NCBI GenBank assembly: GCA_910579105.1
Contig: CAJTRT010000007.1
Coordinates: 1 to 64,000, forward strand
DNA from: an uncultured Muribaculaceae bacterium
GTDB taxonomy: Bacteria > Bacteroidota > Bacteroidia > Bacteroidales > Muribaculaceae
Length of the DNA stretch: 64,000 nt
Direction of reading: 5' to 3'
Both the position numbers and the translations under genes were made by a program. Every line of letters starts with the position of its first letter. Position 1 is the first letter of the stretch. Below, one piece after another: positions 25,201 to 33,313 of the stretch. The notes beneath the pieces are model-generated. The model made no database searches. It was not told the DNA's origin and was given only the letters and a program-made list of their open reading frames with translations.

Positions 25201-25504
25201 TCTTCGTGCGGCCGTTGACCTGCTCCTCCTTCGGCTCGCAGCCGAGGTAAGTGAAAAGGAGCACTGCCTTTTTAGGCTTGTCTACCTGGATAGCATAAGC
25301 ACCGTTGACATCGGTCACGACCTTGGTCTTGGTACCCTTCACCTCGACCATGCCGCCGATTACCTCCAGCCCCTCGCTGTCGAGGACCACGCCTGTCACC
25401 GTCGTCGGGGCGGCCCAGGCCGAGGGAGCGCACACCGCCAGGGCCATAACCGCCATAATGGCGGCCAAAGCCTTGCGCGATGCTGCTGATATTATATTTT
25501 TCAT
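22256..25504 (-). CDS. SusC/RagA TonB-dependent oligosaccharide transporter
   Basis: A 1082-residue outer-membrane receptor. After a signal peptide comes a carboxypeptidase-regulatory-like domain (about 33-110, TTVTGVVLDSEGLEVIGGMV), the TonB box and plug (LDEVVVIGYAAVKRKELTGS, then QALAGRMSGVQIVQ, SPLYIIDGVP, IESIDVLKDASATAIYGARG and ANGVVLITTKSG), and a 22-strand barrel ending in Phe (FLFGLNLTF). Energy comes from TonB-ExbBD. It pairs with the SusD-like protein, and the PL12 neighbour points to heparan sulfate oligosaccharides. It is 33 bases after the lipoprotein lyase gene, so part of the same operon. Confidence 0.95.
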   Translation of the reverse strand: MKNIISAASRKALAAIMAVMALAVCAPSAWAAPTTVTGVVLDSEGLEVIGGMVEVKGTKTKVVTDVNGAYAIQVDKPKKAVLLFTYLGCEPKEEQVNGRTKIDVVLKPSMQALDEVVVIGYAAVKRKELTGSVSSVKGSEMMKTPGGDATQALAGRMSGVQIVQTDGQPGATPSVRVRGGISITQDNSPLYIIDGVPNEDGMSNINPNDIESIDVLKDASATAIYGARGANGVVLITTKSGADSDGKATVSFDAYIGWRKLANRLNTLSVEEFVLADYERTIGRLSTSPEDGGMSSWQQRYGGFADIHANYGNRPGIDWLDRTMGRTTLAQSYRLTVSGGSKKLNYYMSYGYYNDEGAMIHSGSDKHSISANIRSDVSKRFSVNGRVSYDVQSITGAGVAGNGTNTGGSNVDARFNKLAQILCYRPTIGIRGKDSELLYYDDPILQDDSGNTMVNPVRAAGDEKDDRTIRTIQAVGTLTFKLGRGWTFRSTNGTRYQFTSRTLFYGPNSILGRRSGIYGSVRNTQVGSFSTSNVLTYDKRFKKKHHIVFQLGQEYVKRWNRYVETGVRDLPTDDFILDDMQIGTPSAANSSFNDDDKLLSFFGRLNYDYESKYIITATFRADGSSKFGKNNKWGYFPAVSAAWRLSEEEFIKNLDVFSDFKLRAGYGLAGNNRIGSYNSLALMSTILTAMGESTRPGYATVQIANPDLKWESNKTFNVGIDLGFFNNRLTIAPEFYINNSNNLLLNATLPMSSGYQTMLINAGATRNTGIDITINSVNIATRDFQWNSTLTLTHNENKITKLVGGSSQLYEARFGFNQNTHLLQEGKPVGQFYGLVTDGLYQVSDFDYNPRTKEYTLKEGVPYQTNPNLVKPGMWKFKDLDNNGIIDERDKTVIGNAAPKLYGGFNNSLTWKGFDLSVFLTFSWGNDVLNATKLVAAKVGTQNYNALDVVNSSNRWMTIDKAGNVVTDPAQLAAMNEGKTVAAYYDFENGDNYVHSWAVEDASYIKLSNITFGYTLEKKAFMRKLGLTKARLYFTGNNLYTWTKYTGFDPEVSTMRSPLTPGVDFGAYPLSRTFLFGLNLTF

Positions 25505-25537
25505 GATTGGTATTTTCCTGATTGGTCAATGAGTGGT

Positions 25538-28081
25538 TTATCGTATTGAGCGGGATCCCATCTGGGCCTCGTCGACAAGCTCGAGCGTCTTGCCGTCGAC
25601 GATCAGGGTCGAATTGGTGTAACCGCGGCGGTAGGTAGCGCCCGACAGGGTGCTGACCGTGGCCGAAGTCCCAGCGTCGAGCACCGCGCCGGTTCGGGTG
25701 TTCTCGATATTCAGTGTGGCGGGCGAGGCGGGATCGAGATTGGCGGTCACGCGCCAGTCATCGATAACATAGCTGTCGCCGTCGCGGCGCACCTCAGAGA
25801 ACTCGTCGGCAATGTTGCTCGGCTGGATTATCGCCAGCACGCGCACGCTCGGCTGCCCGTCGATTTTCGCAGTGAAGTGCCACTGGTCGGGATAAGACGC
25901 GCCCTGTGTGGCGGGGGGAACCAGGAACTTCGAGGTCTTCGTCATCTCAGCCTCGGACGAGGTCATCAGCGTCACGCGGCAGTGGTTGCGGTCGGTCTTG
26001 TTCTCCGTGGTTATGATTCCCTTCTCCGCGTCAATCGCAAACTCGACAGGGCTGTGCAGGAGCCATTCCCAACGTGCGGCCTCGGAAGCCTCAAGCTCGT
26101 CGTAGATCACGGCGATACCAGGCTGGAGCATTACCATATGTCGGTAGTAGCGGGTCAGAGGGGTCGGGCCGAAGCCATTCTCGACCGACTGCTCGACACC
26201 GGCTTTCTTGAAATTCTCAATCCACATTTCGTCGTCGGTGAAGCCGCAATACGCGTTCGACGCGTCGCCGAGGGCGTAGGCGATCGAGCTGGCGGAACCG
26301 GCGCGGAGCACGCGCCCGTAGGCCTTGGTGGTATACGGCTGCCCGATGCCGTTCACCAGGATGGTGTTATGTCCGCGGCTGTGGCGGTACCACATAAGGT
26401 TGTGGGCGTCGCTGAAATTCTGGTAATAGCCCGAGGAGCAGAAAATCGTCTTGCCTCCGTAGACCATATTGAAAGCGTTCTGGCTGGAAGTAGTGTGCGA
26501 GCCGGAGCCGTACTGGCTCGAACGGAAACCTATCGCGAGATCGTCGGCAGCATCTGTCAGCGAGGAGTGGATCGTAACCTCACCGGCATCCTTGTACCAG
26601 GTCAGCAGAGGCACCTCCTCAGGGATGGAACCCTTGTAGGTATCGTCGTTGCACATACGGTAGACACGCATCTCCCAGTCGTCGCGCACCAGGTCGGGAC
26701 GGCTGGTGGCGTACCACGAAGCGTAACCGTCGCCTACCTCGCGGGCCAGGAAGTCGGCGAAAGCCGCCATCTGCCGGTTCGGCTCGGGATTCTTCTCATG
26801 GCCGTCGCCGAAGCCCGTGTTCGCGCCCGATGGGGGCATGTTGAAGGCCAGGGCCTGCCCGGCGTTCCGGTACCATGGGTGGCGGGTGAAGTCGACACGG
26901 GTGATGTAGCTGAGCATCATCGCCATATAGGCCAAAGTCTTGGAGTTGGTGGTGAAGTAGCCCGTACCGTTATGCCAGAGACCGTCGCGGTTGAAACCGG
27001 AGGCCGGGGCGCGGGCGGTCCACAGCTCGTAGAGGTATTCCAGCAGCGTCAGAGCGTCGGGATATTCCGCACGGTCATAGAGCGTAAGCGCCGCGAAGAA
27101 CATCAGACGGTAGTTGATCTGCCAGAAGTGGTTGTCGAAAATGTGGTTCTCCTCGTAACCGCGGCTGCTGCGGAAAAAGCGGCGGCACTGGTCGGCCACA
27201 AACCGCTCGGCAGCCTCGCGCAGCGACGGATCGAGACGCTCGGCGAGCAGGTCGTAGACCGCGGCGTGGGCATATGTCACCGTTGAAGTGATGAAATTGT
27301 CACTGTAAAGCACCGACGAGGAGCAGGGGTTGGCGATCATAGCCTCGAGGAGTGAAACGAGCTTCTGCGCGTACTGCTCGTCGCGGGTGATCAGATAAGC
27401 CTGGTAGAGATACTCGACATTCTGATAGAGCTTGTCGTGGCTCTTGTAGAGGTTGTTAAGCTCCTTGGAATAGTCGGTAGCGACGGCAGTCCCGGCCCGC
27501 TGTATCAGCGACTTGTATTCAGGATGGTCCTGCGCTTTCTGACGAGCGATGCTGAGTTTGGCATCAAGGAAACACCACAGGCGCGGGGTGAACTGCGGAG
27601 CCATCGAGAGGAACGTCTCCCAGGTAGGAGTGACGAACACAGGCTCGTCACCCTTTATCTCGAAAGAATATGTGTCGCTCCAATCCTTGACCTCGCCTGA
27701 GGAACTGATGTTGCGGAAACGCCAGTACCAGGTACCCTGCTCGAGCTGGCGGTGGGGGTTCCACATATTCCAGGCCACCGGCTCCGACACCACGGTCGCC
27801 CCCTCCGCGAAATCCGCGGAGGTAGAGAGGGCGAACTGCAAGTAGGTGTTGGTCTTCATCTTCTGCGGCACGATAAGTGGCGCCGGGTTGATGTACAGCT
27901 CGTTGGTCGAACGGGGATACGGAACGGTGCGCATCTTCTCGTGATACTCCGAGGGGGAGTCGAGCACCGGCGACTCCTGCACCTCCGGCTCGGGGTCCGG
28001 CAGGACGATCGGATCGTCTGACGAACACCCGGCCAGCAGGAGGGCCGCAGATGCTATCGCGAATATTTTTTTCATCTTCAT
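25538..28081 (-). CDS. Heparinase II/III-superfamily lipoprotein lyase (DUF4962)
   Basis: An 847-residue protein with a lipobox (LLLAGC, Cys about 19) and a Pro/Glu-rich linker, so probably at the cell surface. Residues about 45-400 are DUF4962 plus the helical toroid and 400-790 the heparinase II/III-like beta domain. Motifs parallel those of Pedobacter heparinase II (His202, Tyr257, His406): ENHIFDNHFWQINYRLM, GLWHNGTGYFTTNSKT and GSGSHTTSSQNAFNMVYGG. It probably makes the first cuts in the polymer before SusCD uptake, but exact specificity (heparin, heparan, other uronate polymers) is inferred from context. It lies between the fimbrillin-like genes and susC. Confidence 0.85.
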   Translation of the reverse strand: MKMKKIFAIASAALLLAGCSSDDPIVLPDPEPEVQESPVLDSPSEYHEKMRTVPYPRSTNELYINPAPLIVPQKMKTNTYLQFALSTSADFAEGATVVSEPVAWNMWNPHRQLEQGTWYWRFRNISSSGEVKDWSDTYSFEIKGDEPVFVTPTWETFLSMAPQFTPRLWCFLDAKLSIARQKAQDHPEYKSLIQRAGTAVATDYSKELNNLYKSHDKLYQNVEYLYQAYLITRDEQYAQKLVSLLEAMIANPCSSSVLYSDNFITSTVTYAHAAVYDLLAERLDPSLREAAERFVADQCRRFFRSSRGYEENHIFDNHFWQINYRLMFFAALTLYDRAEYPDALTLLEYLYELWTARAPASGFNRDGLWHNGTGYFTTNSKTLAYMAMMLSYITRVDFTRHPWYRNAGQALAFNMPPSGANTGFGDGHEKNPEPNRQMAAFADFLAREVGDGYASWYATSRPDLVRDDWEMRVYRMCNDDTYKGSIPEEVPLLTWYKDAGEVTIHSSLTDAADDLAIGFRSSQYGSGSHTTSSQNAFNMVYGGKTIFCSSGYYQNFSDAHNLMWYRHSRGHNTILVNGIGQPYTTKAYGRVLRAGSASSIAYALGDASNAYCGFTDDEMWIENFKKAGVEQSVENGFGPTPLTRYYRHMVMLQPGIAVIYDELEASEAARWEWLLHSPVEFAIDAEKGIITTENKTDRNHCRVTLMTSSEAEMTKTSKFLVPPATQGASYPDQWHFTAKIDGQPSVRVLAIIQPSNIADEFSEVRRDGDSYVIDDWRVTANLDPASPATLNIENTRTGAVLDAGTSATVSTLSGATYRRGYTNSTLIVDGKTLELVDEAQMGSRSIR

Positions 28082-28106
28082 TCTTTATGGGGACGGAGAG
28101 AACGGA

Positions 28107-29708
28107 TTATTCAAAGATGGTGATCATAGGACGGCCGAGGACGCTCTGCGTCTTGGTCTTGACATCGATCTGCGAGAACTTCACGGTGCCGTTCGTGCCG
28201 TTTTCAGTAGCGGTCAGGCTCGTGCCCTGTATGTTGCCGCCGCTGTTTACGGAACAGGTGGCGTACATGCAGTTCTGGAACGGGTCGCGGTCGAAGATGG
28301 TGTTGAGCGGGAACATAGCGCGGAGTTGCAGCGAGCCGGAAGGAGTGCCGGCGATAACCTCGTTGCGGAGGTTGGTCGTGACCATAAGCAGACCCATCCA
28401 TTCCTCCATCTGCGCGCGGGCGGGGAGGTACCAGTCGGTAGTGCTGTTGCCCGACTCCATCGCGTGTGCGGCGGTCCATTCAGTCCAGGCGGTGTGGAAC
28501 GCCGACTCACCGAGCTGGCCGAGAATGGTCTCGCTGTTCTGAGTGCCGTTCACAAGGTTGTCGGCCTGTGCGAGCCCGGCGGGAATCGGAGCCGCGTTGA
28601 ACTGGGCGCGGGCTTTCTGCACATTCTCGATTGCCACGGCGTAAGCCTTGATGGTCTTGCCGGCGAACTTCTCTGGATAGAGGCCGATGTTGTCGCCCGA
28701 CATGGCACCCATATAGAACACGATGCCGACTGCCGAATTGGGGTCAAGTGTCGCGCGGCCGCGGGCGTTCACATACGATCCGAGCACCATCTCCACGTCG
28801 CGGTCAGGGTCGTTGACGAACTCGTTGTCAATCGAGACCTCCACGTTGAGGTCCTGCGTCTCGGCGCGGCTGATCTCAGCCACGGCGTTCACGGTGTAGT
28901 TTGCGTCCAGGGGTATGGTGTTTTTGGCTATGGTCATCTTTTGGTCGCCTCGCCCGCTTACCTGCATGGTTATGGGTTTGTCGAGCTTCGCCATGTTCGA
29001 GGGGGCGAAAATCATATTGGAGAACCAGGGAGACTGCGCGGGATCGAAATTATCGTTGTTATAGGTAACGGCCGCGAAAGCCTCCTTATTGCACGTCCCG
29101 TCGATGACGTTGTAGCCCGAAGGCGCGTTATAAGAAATTTTAATAAGTTTAGCGCCCTGGGCCATCTCCGGATTCTTGGGAGTGAAGTTCAGCTTGATCA
29201 TCGGGCGCTTGAGGGTCACCGAGGCTCCGTTCTCGAGGGTCGTCAACAGGCCGGCGAACGCGTCCATGGCCGCCATGCGGTCAGCGTCGGCCATATTGAA
29301 CGAGGTCTCGCTGTATGTGATGTTCGACAAGTCGTCGCTATTATATATTTTAGGTGTGGTCAGAGGATCGTCAGGCATATATTCCGCCCAAAAGGCAGCC
29401 TTGGTGGCCCCGTTGGCGATATCCTTGGCGTGCAGCACGAACTCGGCCGACCCGGTGGAGGCATTCATCACCTCGCGGGCTCCGACGGCCACGCCGTCGT
29501 CGGCGAAAAGCTGCATGACGCATTTCAATGTGTAGCCGGGGATGACGGCCACGCCGGCACGGCTTCCGGCAGCTGCCTCCTGAGTGGCGACGCGCACTAT
29601 GATGTCGCCCTCTGGCGCCCCCGCCGGGGTAATATCTTCGGTGCTGGAGCAGGAGCCCATCGCGAGGGCCGCGGCCGCGCCGAGTAAAAGGTTATGTATC
29701 TTGTTCAT
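28107..29708 (-). CDS. Fimbrillin-like surface lipoprotein, paralogue 1
   Basis: A 533-residue lipoprotein (AMGSC lipobox, Cys about 20) starting at ATG 29708. The N-terminal half has the DUF6562-like beta pattern (PGYTLKCVMQLFADDGVAVG, TKAAFWAEYMPDDP, LKRPMIKLNFTPKNPEMAQG). The C-terminal half has TTDWYLPARAQMEEW, NCMYATCSVNSGG and the ending TKTQSVLGRPMITIFE. It is clearly homologous along its whole length to the next gene upstream (29864-31468). The conserved last strand, TIFE, recalls donor-strand or surface-assembly subunits, but no polymerisation has been shown for this family to my knowledge. The position between two lyase genes suggests a role in glycan or host-surface attachment. Confidence 0.7.
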   Translation of the reverse strand: MNKIHNLLLGAAAALAMGSCSSTEDITPAGAPEGDIIVRVATQEAAAGSRAGVAVIPGYTLKCVMQLFADDGVAVGAREVMNASTGSAEFVLHAKDIANGATKAAFWAEYMPDDPLTTPKIYNSDDLSNITYSETSFNMADADRMAAMDAFAGLLTTLENGASVTLKRPMIKLNFTPKNPEMAQGAKLIKISYNAPSGYNVIDGTCNKEAFAAVTYNNDNFDPAQSPWFSNMIFAPSNMAKLDKPITMQVSGRGDQKMTIAKNTIPLDANYTVNAVAEISRAETQDLNVEVSIDNEFVNDPDRDVEMVLGSYVNARGRATLDPNSAVGIVFYMGAMSGDNIGLYPEKFAGKTIKAYAVAIENVQKARAQFNAAPIPAGLAQADNLVNGTQNSETILGQLGESAFHTAWTEWTAAHAMESGNSTTDWYLPARAQMEEWMGLLMVTTNLRNEVIAGTPSGSLQLRAMFPLNTIFDRDPFQNCMYATCSVNSGGNIQGTSLTATENGTNGTVKFSQIDVKTKTQSVLGRPMITIFE

Positions 29709-29771
29709 AGATAGTATCATCTTTAAAGTCTGTCTGACAGAAAAAATCTCTCGGCAAAATGCCTGCTATGA

Positions 29772-29819
29772 AAAAAGGAGACGGGAGCCGGAGGGCGCGG
29801 GGCCCTCCGGCTCCCGTCT
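29772..29819 (-). terminator. Strong hairpin between the two fimbrillin-like genes
   Basis: GACGGGAGCCGGAGGGC (29781-29797) pairs with its exact complement at 29803-29819 around a 5-base loop and is followed on the reverse strand by CTCC and six T (29772-29777). It is a textbook intrinsic terminator inside the gene array, so genes downstream may be expressed at a lower level or from their own promoter. Confidence 0.82.
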
Positions 29820-29863
29820 GTCGATATCAGGTTTTGTGATGTCAGTTTCTGAAAGCTGCCCGG

Positions 29864-31468
29864 TTATTCAAAGATAGTGAACATCGGACGGCAGAGCACG
29901 CTCTGGGTCTTGGTCTTGATGTCGATCTGGCTGAAAGTGACATTGGTATAGTCCAGATCGGCGTTGTTGGCGAACTGGGCGCCCATGACATTGCCGCCGT
30001 CGTTCACAGAGCATGTCACATACATGCAGTTCTGCATGTTGTCGCGGTCGAACAGGTTGGTCTTGGGGAAGATAGCCTTGAAAGCGTCAGACCCGTCGGG
30101 ACCCATGGCGGGAGTTTCCTCGTTCTTAGGATACAGGGTGGTGTTGGCGATCAGAATCGTCCATACCTGCATCTGCTTCTGCGCGGGGATATACCAGTCG
30201 GTAGTGGTGGTTCCGGCGGCGGTCAGCGCGTGAGCGGCGGTGAACTCGTTGAATTTAATTACCACATTGCTCACCTTCATGACATCGTTGTCGAGGAATG
30301 TGGCAGTGTTCTGGGTGCCGTTGACGATATCAGTGGCGGGAGCGAAGCCGTCGGGGATTGTCGCGCTGTTAAGCTGCTGACGGTCTTTGATGGTGTTTTC
30401 AAGAGCCACCGCGTAAGCCTTGATGGTCTTGCCGGCGAACTCGGCGGGATAGAGGCTTGCCTCGTCGCCCTCGATAGCGCCCATGTGGTAAACCACGGCC
30501 ACAGCGTCAGCAACGTCAGCGGTAACCTTGCCCGCGGCATCGACATACGCGCCTACCTCCATAACCAGGGGCTTCGGCTCGTTCTCGAAGTCGCCATTGA
30601 TGCCAACGTTGACATCAACGTCGAGGGTCTCGTCGCCACCGGCGGTAATCTCGGCTTTGGCGTTAACTATATAGTTGGCATCAAGGGGAAGGGTGTTGGC
30701 GGGAATTGTCAGCGTCTTGCTTACACCGCCGCCGAGGGTCATCTTAATCTCGCCGTCGTACTTCGACATGTTGGCGGGAGCGAAAATCAGGCTGCTGAAC
30801 CAATTGCCTTTGGCTACCGGCTCGAACGCGGCGTTGTTGTAGACCAGTGCCTGCGAGGCTGCCGCGTCACAGTTGCCTGTCAGCACGTTGTAGGCCGAGG
30901 GAGCGGTGTATTCAACCTTGAGGGAAGTCGCGCCGGCGGCTGCCTCGGGGTTGGTGGGAGCGAAGTTGAACTGGATCATCGGGCGCGTCAGTGTCGCGGA
31001 AGCGCCGTTGGTCAGGGTGGTGATTGTTCCGGCGAAAGCATCCGCGGCGGCCATAAGGTTGGCATCGGCGGCGTTGAAGTCGGTAACGTTATAGGAGATA
31101 TTTGTCAGGTCGGCACTGTTGTAGACTTTCGAGCCGGCGGCGGAGGGGACATACTCGGCCCAGAAGAGAGCCTTGGAGGCACCGGCGTCTATATCGGCGG
31201 CCTTGATCACGAAGGAGGCCTTGCCTGCGGCGGCGGAAGCGGTGGCCTGTGTGCCGACGGTCGCGCCGTTGTCGTCGAGAAGCTGCATCACGCATTTCAG
31301 TTCATAGCCGTCGATGTTTGCCAGGGCGCGGCTCGCGATTCCGGCATCGGTGGCCACTGTGACGGTGACATCGGTTGTGGCGGCGGGATTTGCCACTTCC
31401 TCGGAAGCGCAGGCGGTCATAGCGAAAGCGGCGCCGACCCCGAAGAAGATCTTAGAGAATTTTTTCAT
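29864..31468 (-). CDS. Fimbrillin-like surface lipoprotein, paralogue 2
   Basis: A 534-residue lipoprotein (AMTAC lipobox) with the same order of blocks as its neighbour: DGYELKCVMQLLDDNGATVG, SKALFWAEYVPSAAG, LTRPMIQFNFAPTNPEAAAG, TTDWYIPAQKQMQVW, NCMYVTCSVNDGGNVMG and the ending TKTQSVLCRPMFTIFE. It is rich in Ala, Thr, Asp and Asn with few Cys, as in major fimbrial or surface-layer subunits. The strong terminator just downstream would make it the abundant product of the cluster, as expected for a structural subunit. Function is inferred. Confidence 0.7.
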   Translation of the reverse strand: MKKFSKIFFGVGAAFAMTACASEEVANPAATTDVTVTVATDAGIASRALANIDGYELKCVMQLLDDNGATVGTQATASAAAGKASFVIKAADIDAGASKALFWAEYVPSAAGSKVYNSADLTNISYNVTDFNAADANLMAAADAFAGTITTLTNGASATLTRPMIQFNFAPTNPEAAAGATSLKVEYTAPSAYNVLTGNCDAAASQALVYNNAAFEPVAKGNWFSSLIFAPANMSKYDGEIKMTLGGGVSKTLTIPANTLPLDANYIVNAKAEITAGGDETLDVDVNVGINGDFENEPKPLVMEVGAYVDAAGKVTADVADAVAVVYHMGAIEGDEASLYPAEFAGKTIKAYAVALENTIKDRQQLNSATIPDGFAPATDIVNGTQNTATFLDNDVMKVSNVVIKFNEFTAAHALTAAGTTTTDWYIPAQKQMQVWTILIANTTLYPKNEETPAMGPDGSDAFKAIFPKTNLFDRDNMQNCMYVTCSVNDGGNVMGAQFANNADLDYTNVTFSQIDIKTKTQSVLCRPMFTIFE

Positions 31469-31503
31469 ATCGATATTAAACTTTAAAGTTGATTATTCTT
31501 GAT

Positions 31504-32514
31504 TCAGATTTTTCCAAGGTCGATGTCTACCACGCCGTCGTAGCCGGGATCAACCGACACGGAACCGTCGTCGGTGCCGGTCATGAAGCGGCCCGAGACC
31601 ACGGTGTTGTAGCCCTGCACCACGGGGATGGAGAGCACAGTGCGCGAAACCTGCTGGTTCTTCTCGTTGAGAATCTCAATCTCTACCGGAATCTTCGACC
31701 CGGCGTCGCCGGCGTCAACAAAGCAGTAATCGAATCCGAGGCGCAGCGACGCCTGGTCTCCCTCCCAGTTCTCGTTTTTGAGCGTGGTCTTGTAGAACAG
31801 GTACGACAGGAAGTTCTTGGGCACGTTCTGGAGAACATTGTAGCCCGTGGCGCGGTAGTCGGCGTAGCGGACGCGTACCGAGAATTCCGAGCCGGAGATC
31901 ACTCCGTCGGCAAGACGCTGGCGGAAAGCCCCGAGGTCGGTGGTGATGATCTCGTAACGGCCTACCGGACGTCGCAGCTCCACGTCGAGGGAAACACTGG
32001 CGGCCCACTCGTCGCGGTACTTGCGCAGGTCGAGGTCGGCGCAGCCGCGGAAGCAGTCCTTGCGCTCGTTGTTGCCCACATAGTTGCCCTGGGGCATGAC
32101 AGGTGTCAGCGAGGCAATATCGTAGTAAAGATTGGCCTCCTGATCTTCGGTCTTGACGTAGTCACTCCATACCAGCAGTTTGTACTGGCGGGCGTTCAGG
32201 CGGAACTTTGTCTGCAAGGAATATTCGTTTTTCCCCGCGACAATCTTTTCGTATGAAACCTGGCGCTGGGCCACGGTGCCGTCGGCCAGAACGGCCTCGA
32301 CCACGAAGCGGCGGGTGAATTCGTCTGTAACTTCCGGCACAAGGTCTCCATACGCGCCCTCGGTGTCGGGAAGATTCAGGCTGAGGTCAACAGCGACCTC
32401 CACGTTAACCTGGGTGGGGTCAACCCCCTGGCCCTTGGGTTCCTGTGTCAGCGTGCAGCCGGTCCACAGCAGGGAGCTGGCGGCGATAGCTGTCATTAAT
32501 AGAAACTTTTTCAT
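31504..32514 (-). CDS. DUF6562 lipoprotein, possible anchor subunit
   Basis: A 336-residue lipoprotein (LLWTGC lipobox, Cys about 20). The beta-rich body carries DUF6562-type features: FVVEAVLADGTVAQRQVSYE, NARQYKLLVWSDYVKTEDQE, LDVELRRPVGRYEIITTDLG, YRATGYNVLQNVPKNFLSY and a final VVQGYNTVVSGRFMTG. In Bacteroidales fimbrial loci a short lipoprotein of this kind commonly precedes the structural subunits and serves as anchor or assembly factor. The same order is seen here, but a fimbrial role is not proven. Confidence 0.72.
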   Translation of the reverse strand: MKKFLLMTAIAASSLLWTGCTLTQEPKGQGVDPTQVNVEVAVDLSLNLPDTEGAYGDLVPEVTDEFTRRFVVEAVLADGTVAQRQVSYEKIVAGKNEYSLQTKFRLNARQYKLLVWSDYVKTEDQEANLYYDIASLTPVMPQGNYVGNNERKDCFRGCADLDLRKYRDEWAASVSLDVELRRPVGRYEIITTDLGAFRQRLADGVISGSEFSVRVRYADYRATGYNVLQNVPKNFLSYLFYKTTLKNENWEGDQASLRLGFDYCFVDAGDAGSKIPVEIEILNEKNQQVSRTVLSIPVVQGYNTVVSGRFMTGTDDGSVSVDPGYDGVVDIDLGKI

Positions 32515-32538
32515 CGTTGCTGGGTAGATAATCGGGGG

Positions 32539-33288
32539 TTAGAAGGAATATACCAGAGTTATGCCGAGGCGCGTCGGGCCGAAATAGTTCTTCGTGCGGG
32601 TGTCGATGAGCGCGCCGTCGGTTATGTTGTAATATGTATTATATCGGGTGTTGACGTATCCCACACCGAGCGAGAACTCCGCCTTCCAGCCGCAGCCCAT
32701 ATCAAGGGAGTAGGCATACAGTATGCTCGCGCCCATCGCGGGACGACCGGATGTCTGATATCGGTCGTCATCCCAGCGGGCATTGTACCACGCCAGGTCG
32801 AAGTCGGCTCCGACTGCGTGGCCGCTCCCCGGACGGGAGAACCAGTACTTCACTCCGGGCTGCAGCGCCACGGTGCGGAGGCCGCGGCTCTCCTTCCAGT
32901 CCCAGAGGCTCCACATGACGGGGAGCTCGGCGGTCCAGTGCTCGGCGAACTGGCACTCATAGGCCAGGTTAAGCACGCCGAACGCATCGTAGGCGATGTT
33001 GGTTTTCAGCGCCATGTAGAGACCCGACGACGGGGTGTTGGTCTCGACAGCCTTCTGGGCGGCCTTCTTGCCGCCCTTCTTGGCTCCATTCTTGACACCG
33101 CTTGCGGGAGCGGCGGCTACGCCTTTCGCTCCCTTGCCCGCGCCTTTCAGTATCGGAGCCGGGGCTTCTCCCTTCTGCGCGGTCTTCTCTGCCGCGGCAG
33201 AGGTGCGAATCCTCGACGGGGCCTGCGCGTTAACCGCCGAAAGTCCGGCGATGGCAGCGGCCAGGAGGATTATGCTGAGTTTTTTCAT
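32539..33288 (-). CDS. DUF3575 outer-membrane protein with basic linker
   Basis: A 249-residue protein with signal peptide (MKKLSIILLAAAIAGLSAVNA). Residues 25-80 form a low-complexity Ala/Gly/Lys linker (GAKKGGKKAAQKAVE). Residues 90-249 are a DUF3575 beta-barrel domain (YMALKTNIAYDAFGVLNLAY, WSLWDWKESRGLRTVALQPG, YWFSRP, RLGITLVYSF) ending in Phe like an outer-membrane barrel. DUF3575 proteins often begin Bacteroidales fimbrial operons. The Lys-rich linker is not a standard part of the family and could contact anionic polymers such as heparin, which is speculation. Confidence 0.75.
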   Translation of the reverse strand: MKKLSIILLAAAIAGLSAVNAQAPSRIRTSAAAEKTAQKGEAPAPILKGAGKGAKGVAAAPASGVKNGAKKGGKKAAQKAVETNTPSSGLYMALKTNIAYDAFGVLNLAYECQFAEHWTAELPVMWSLWDWKESRGLRTVALQPGVKYWFSRPGSGHAVGADFDLAWYNARWDDDRYQTSGRPAMGASILYAYSLDMGCGWKAEFSLGVGYVNTRYNTYYNITDGALIDTRTKNYFGPTRLGITLVYSF

Positions 33289-33313
33289 TGGTGATATTTA
33301 GGTTTGTGATGAA

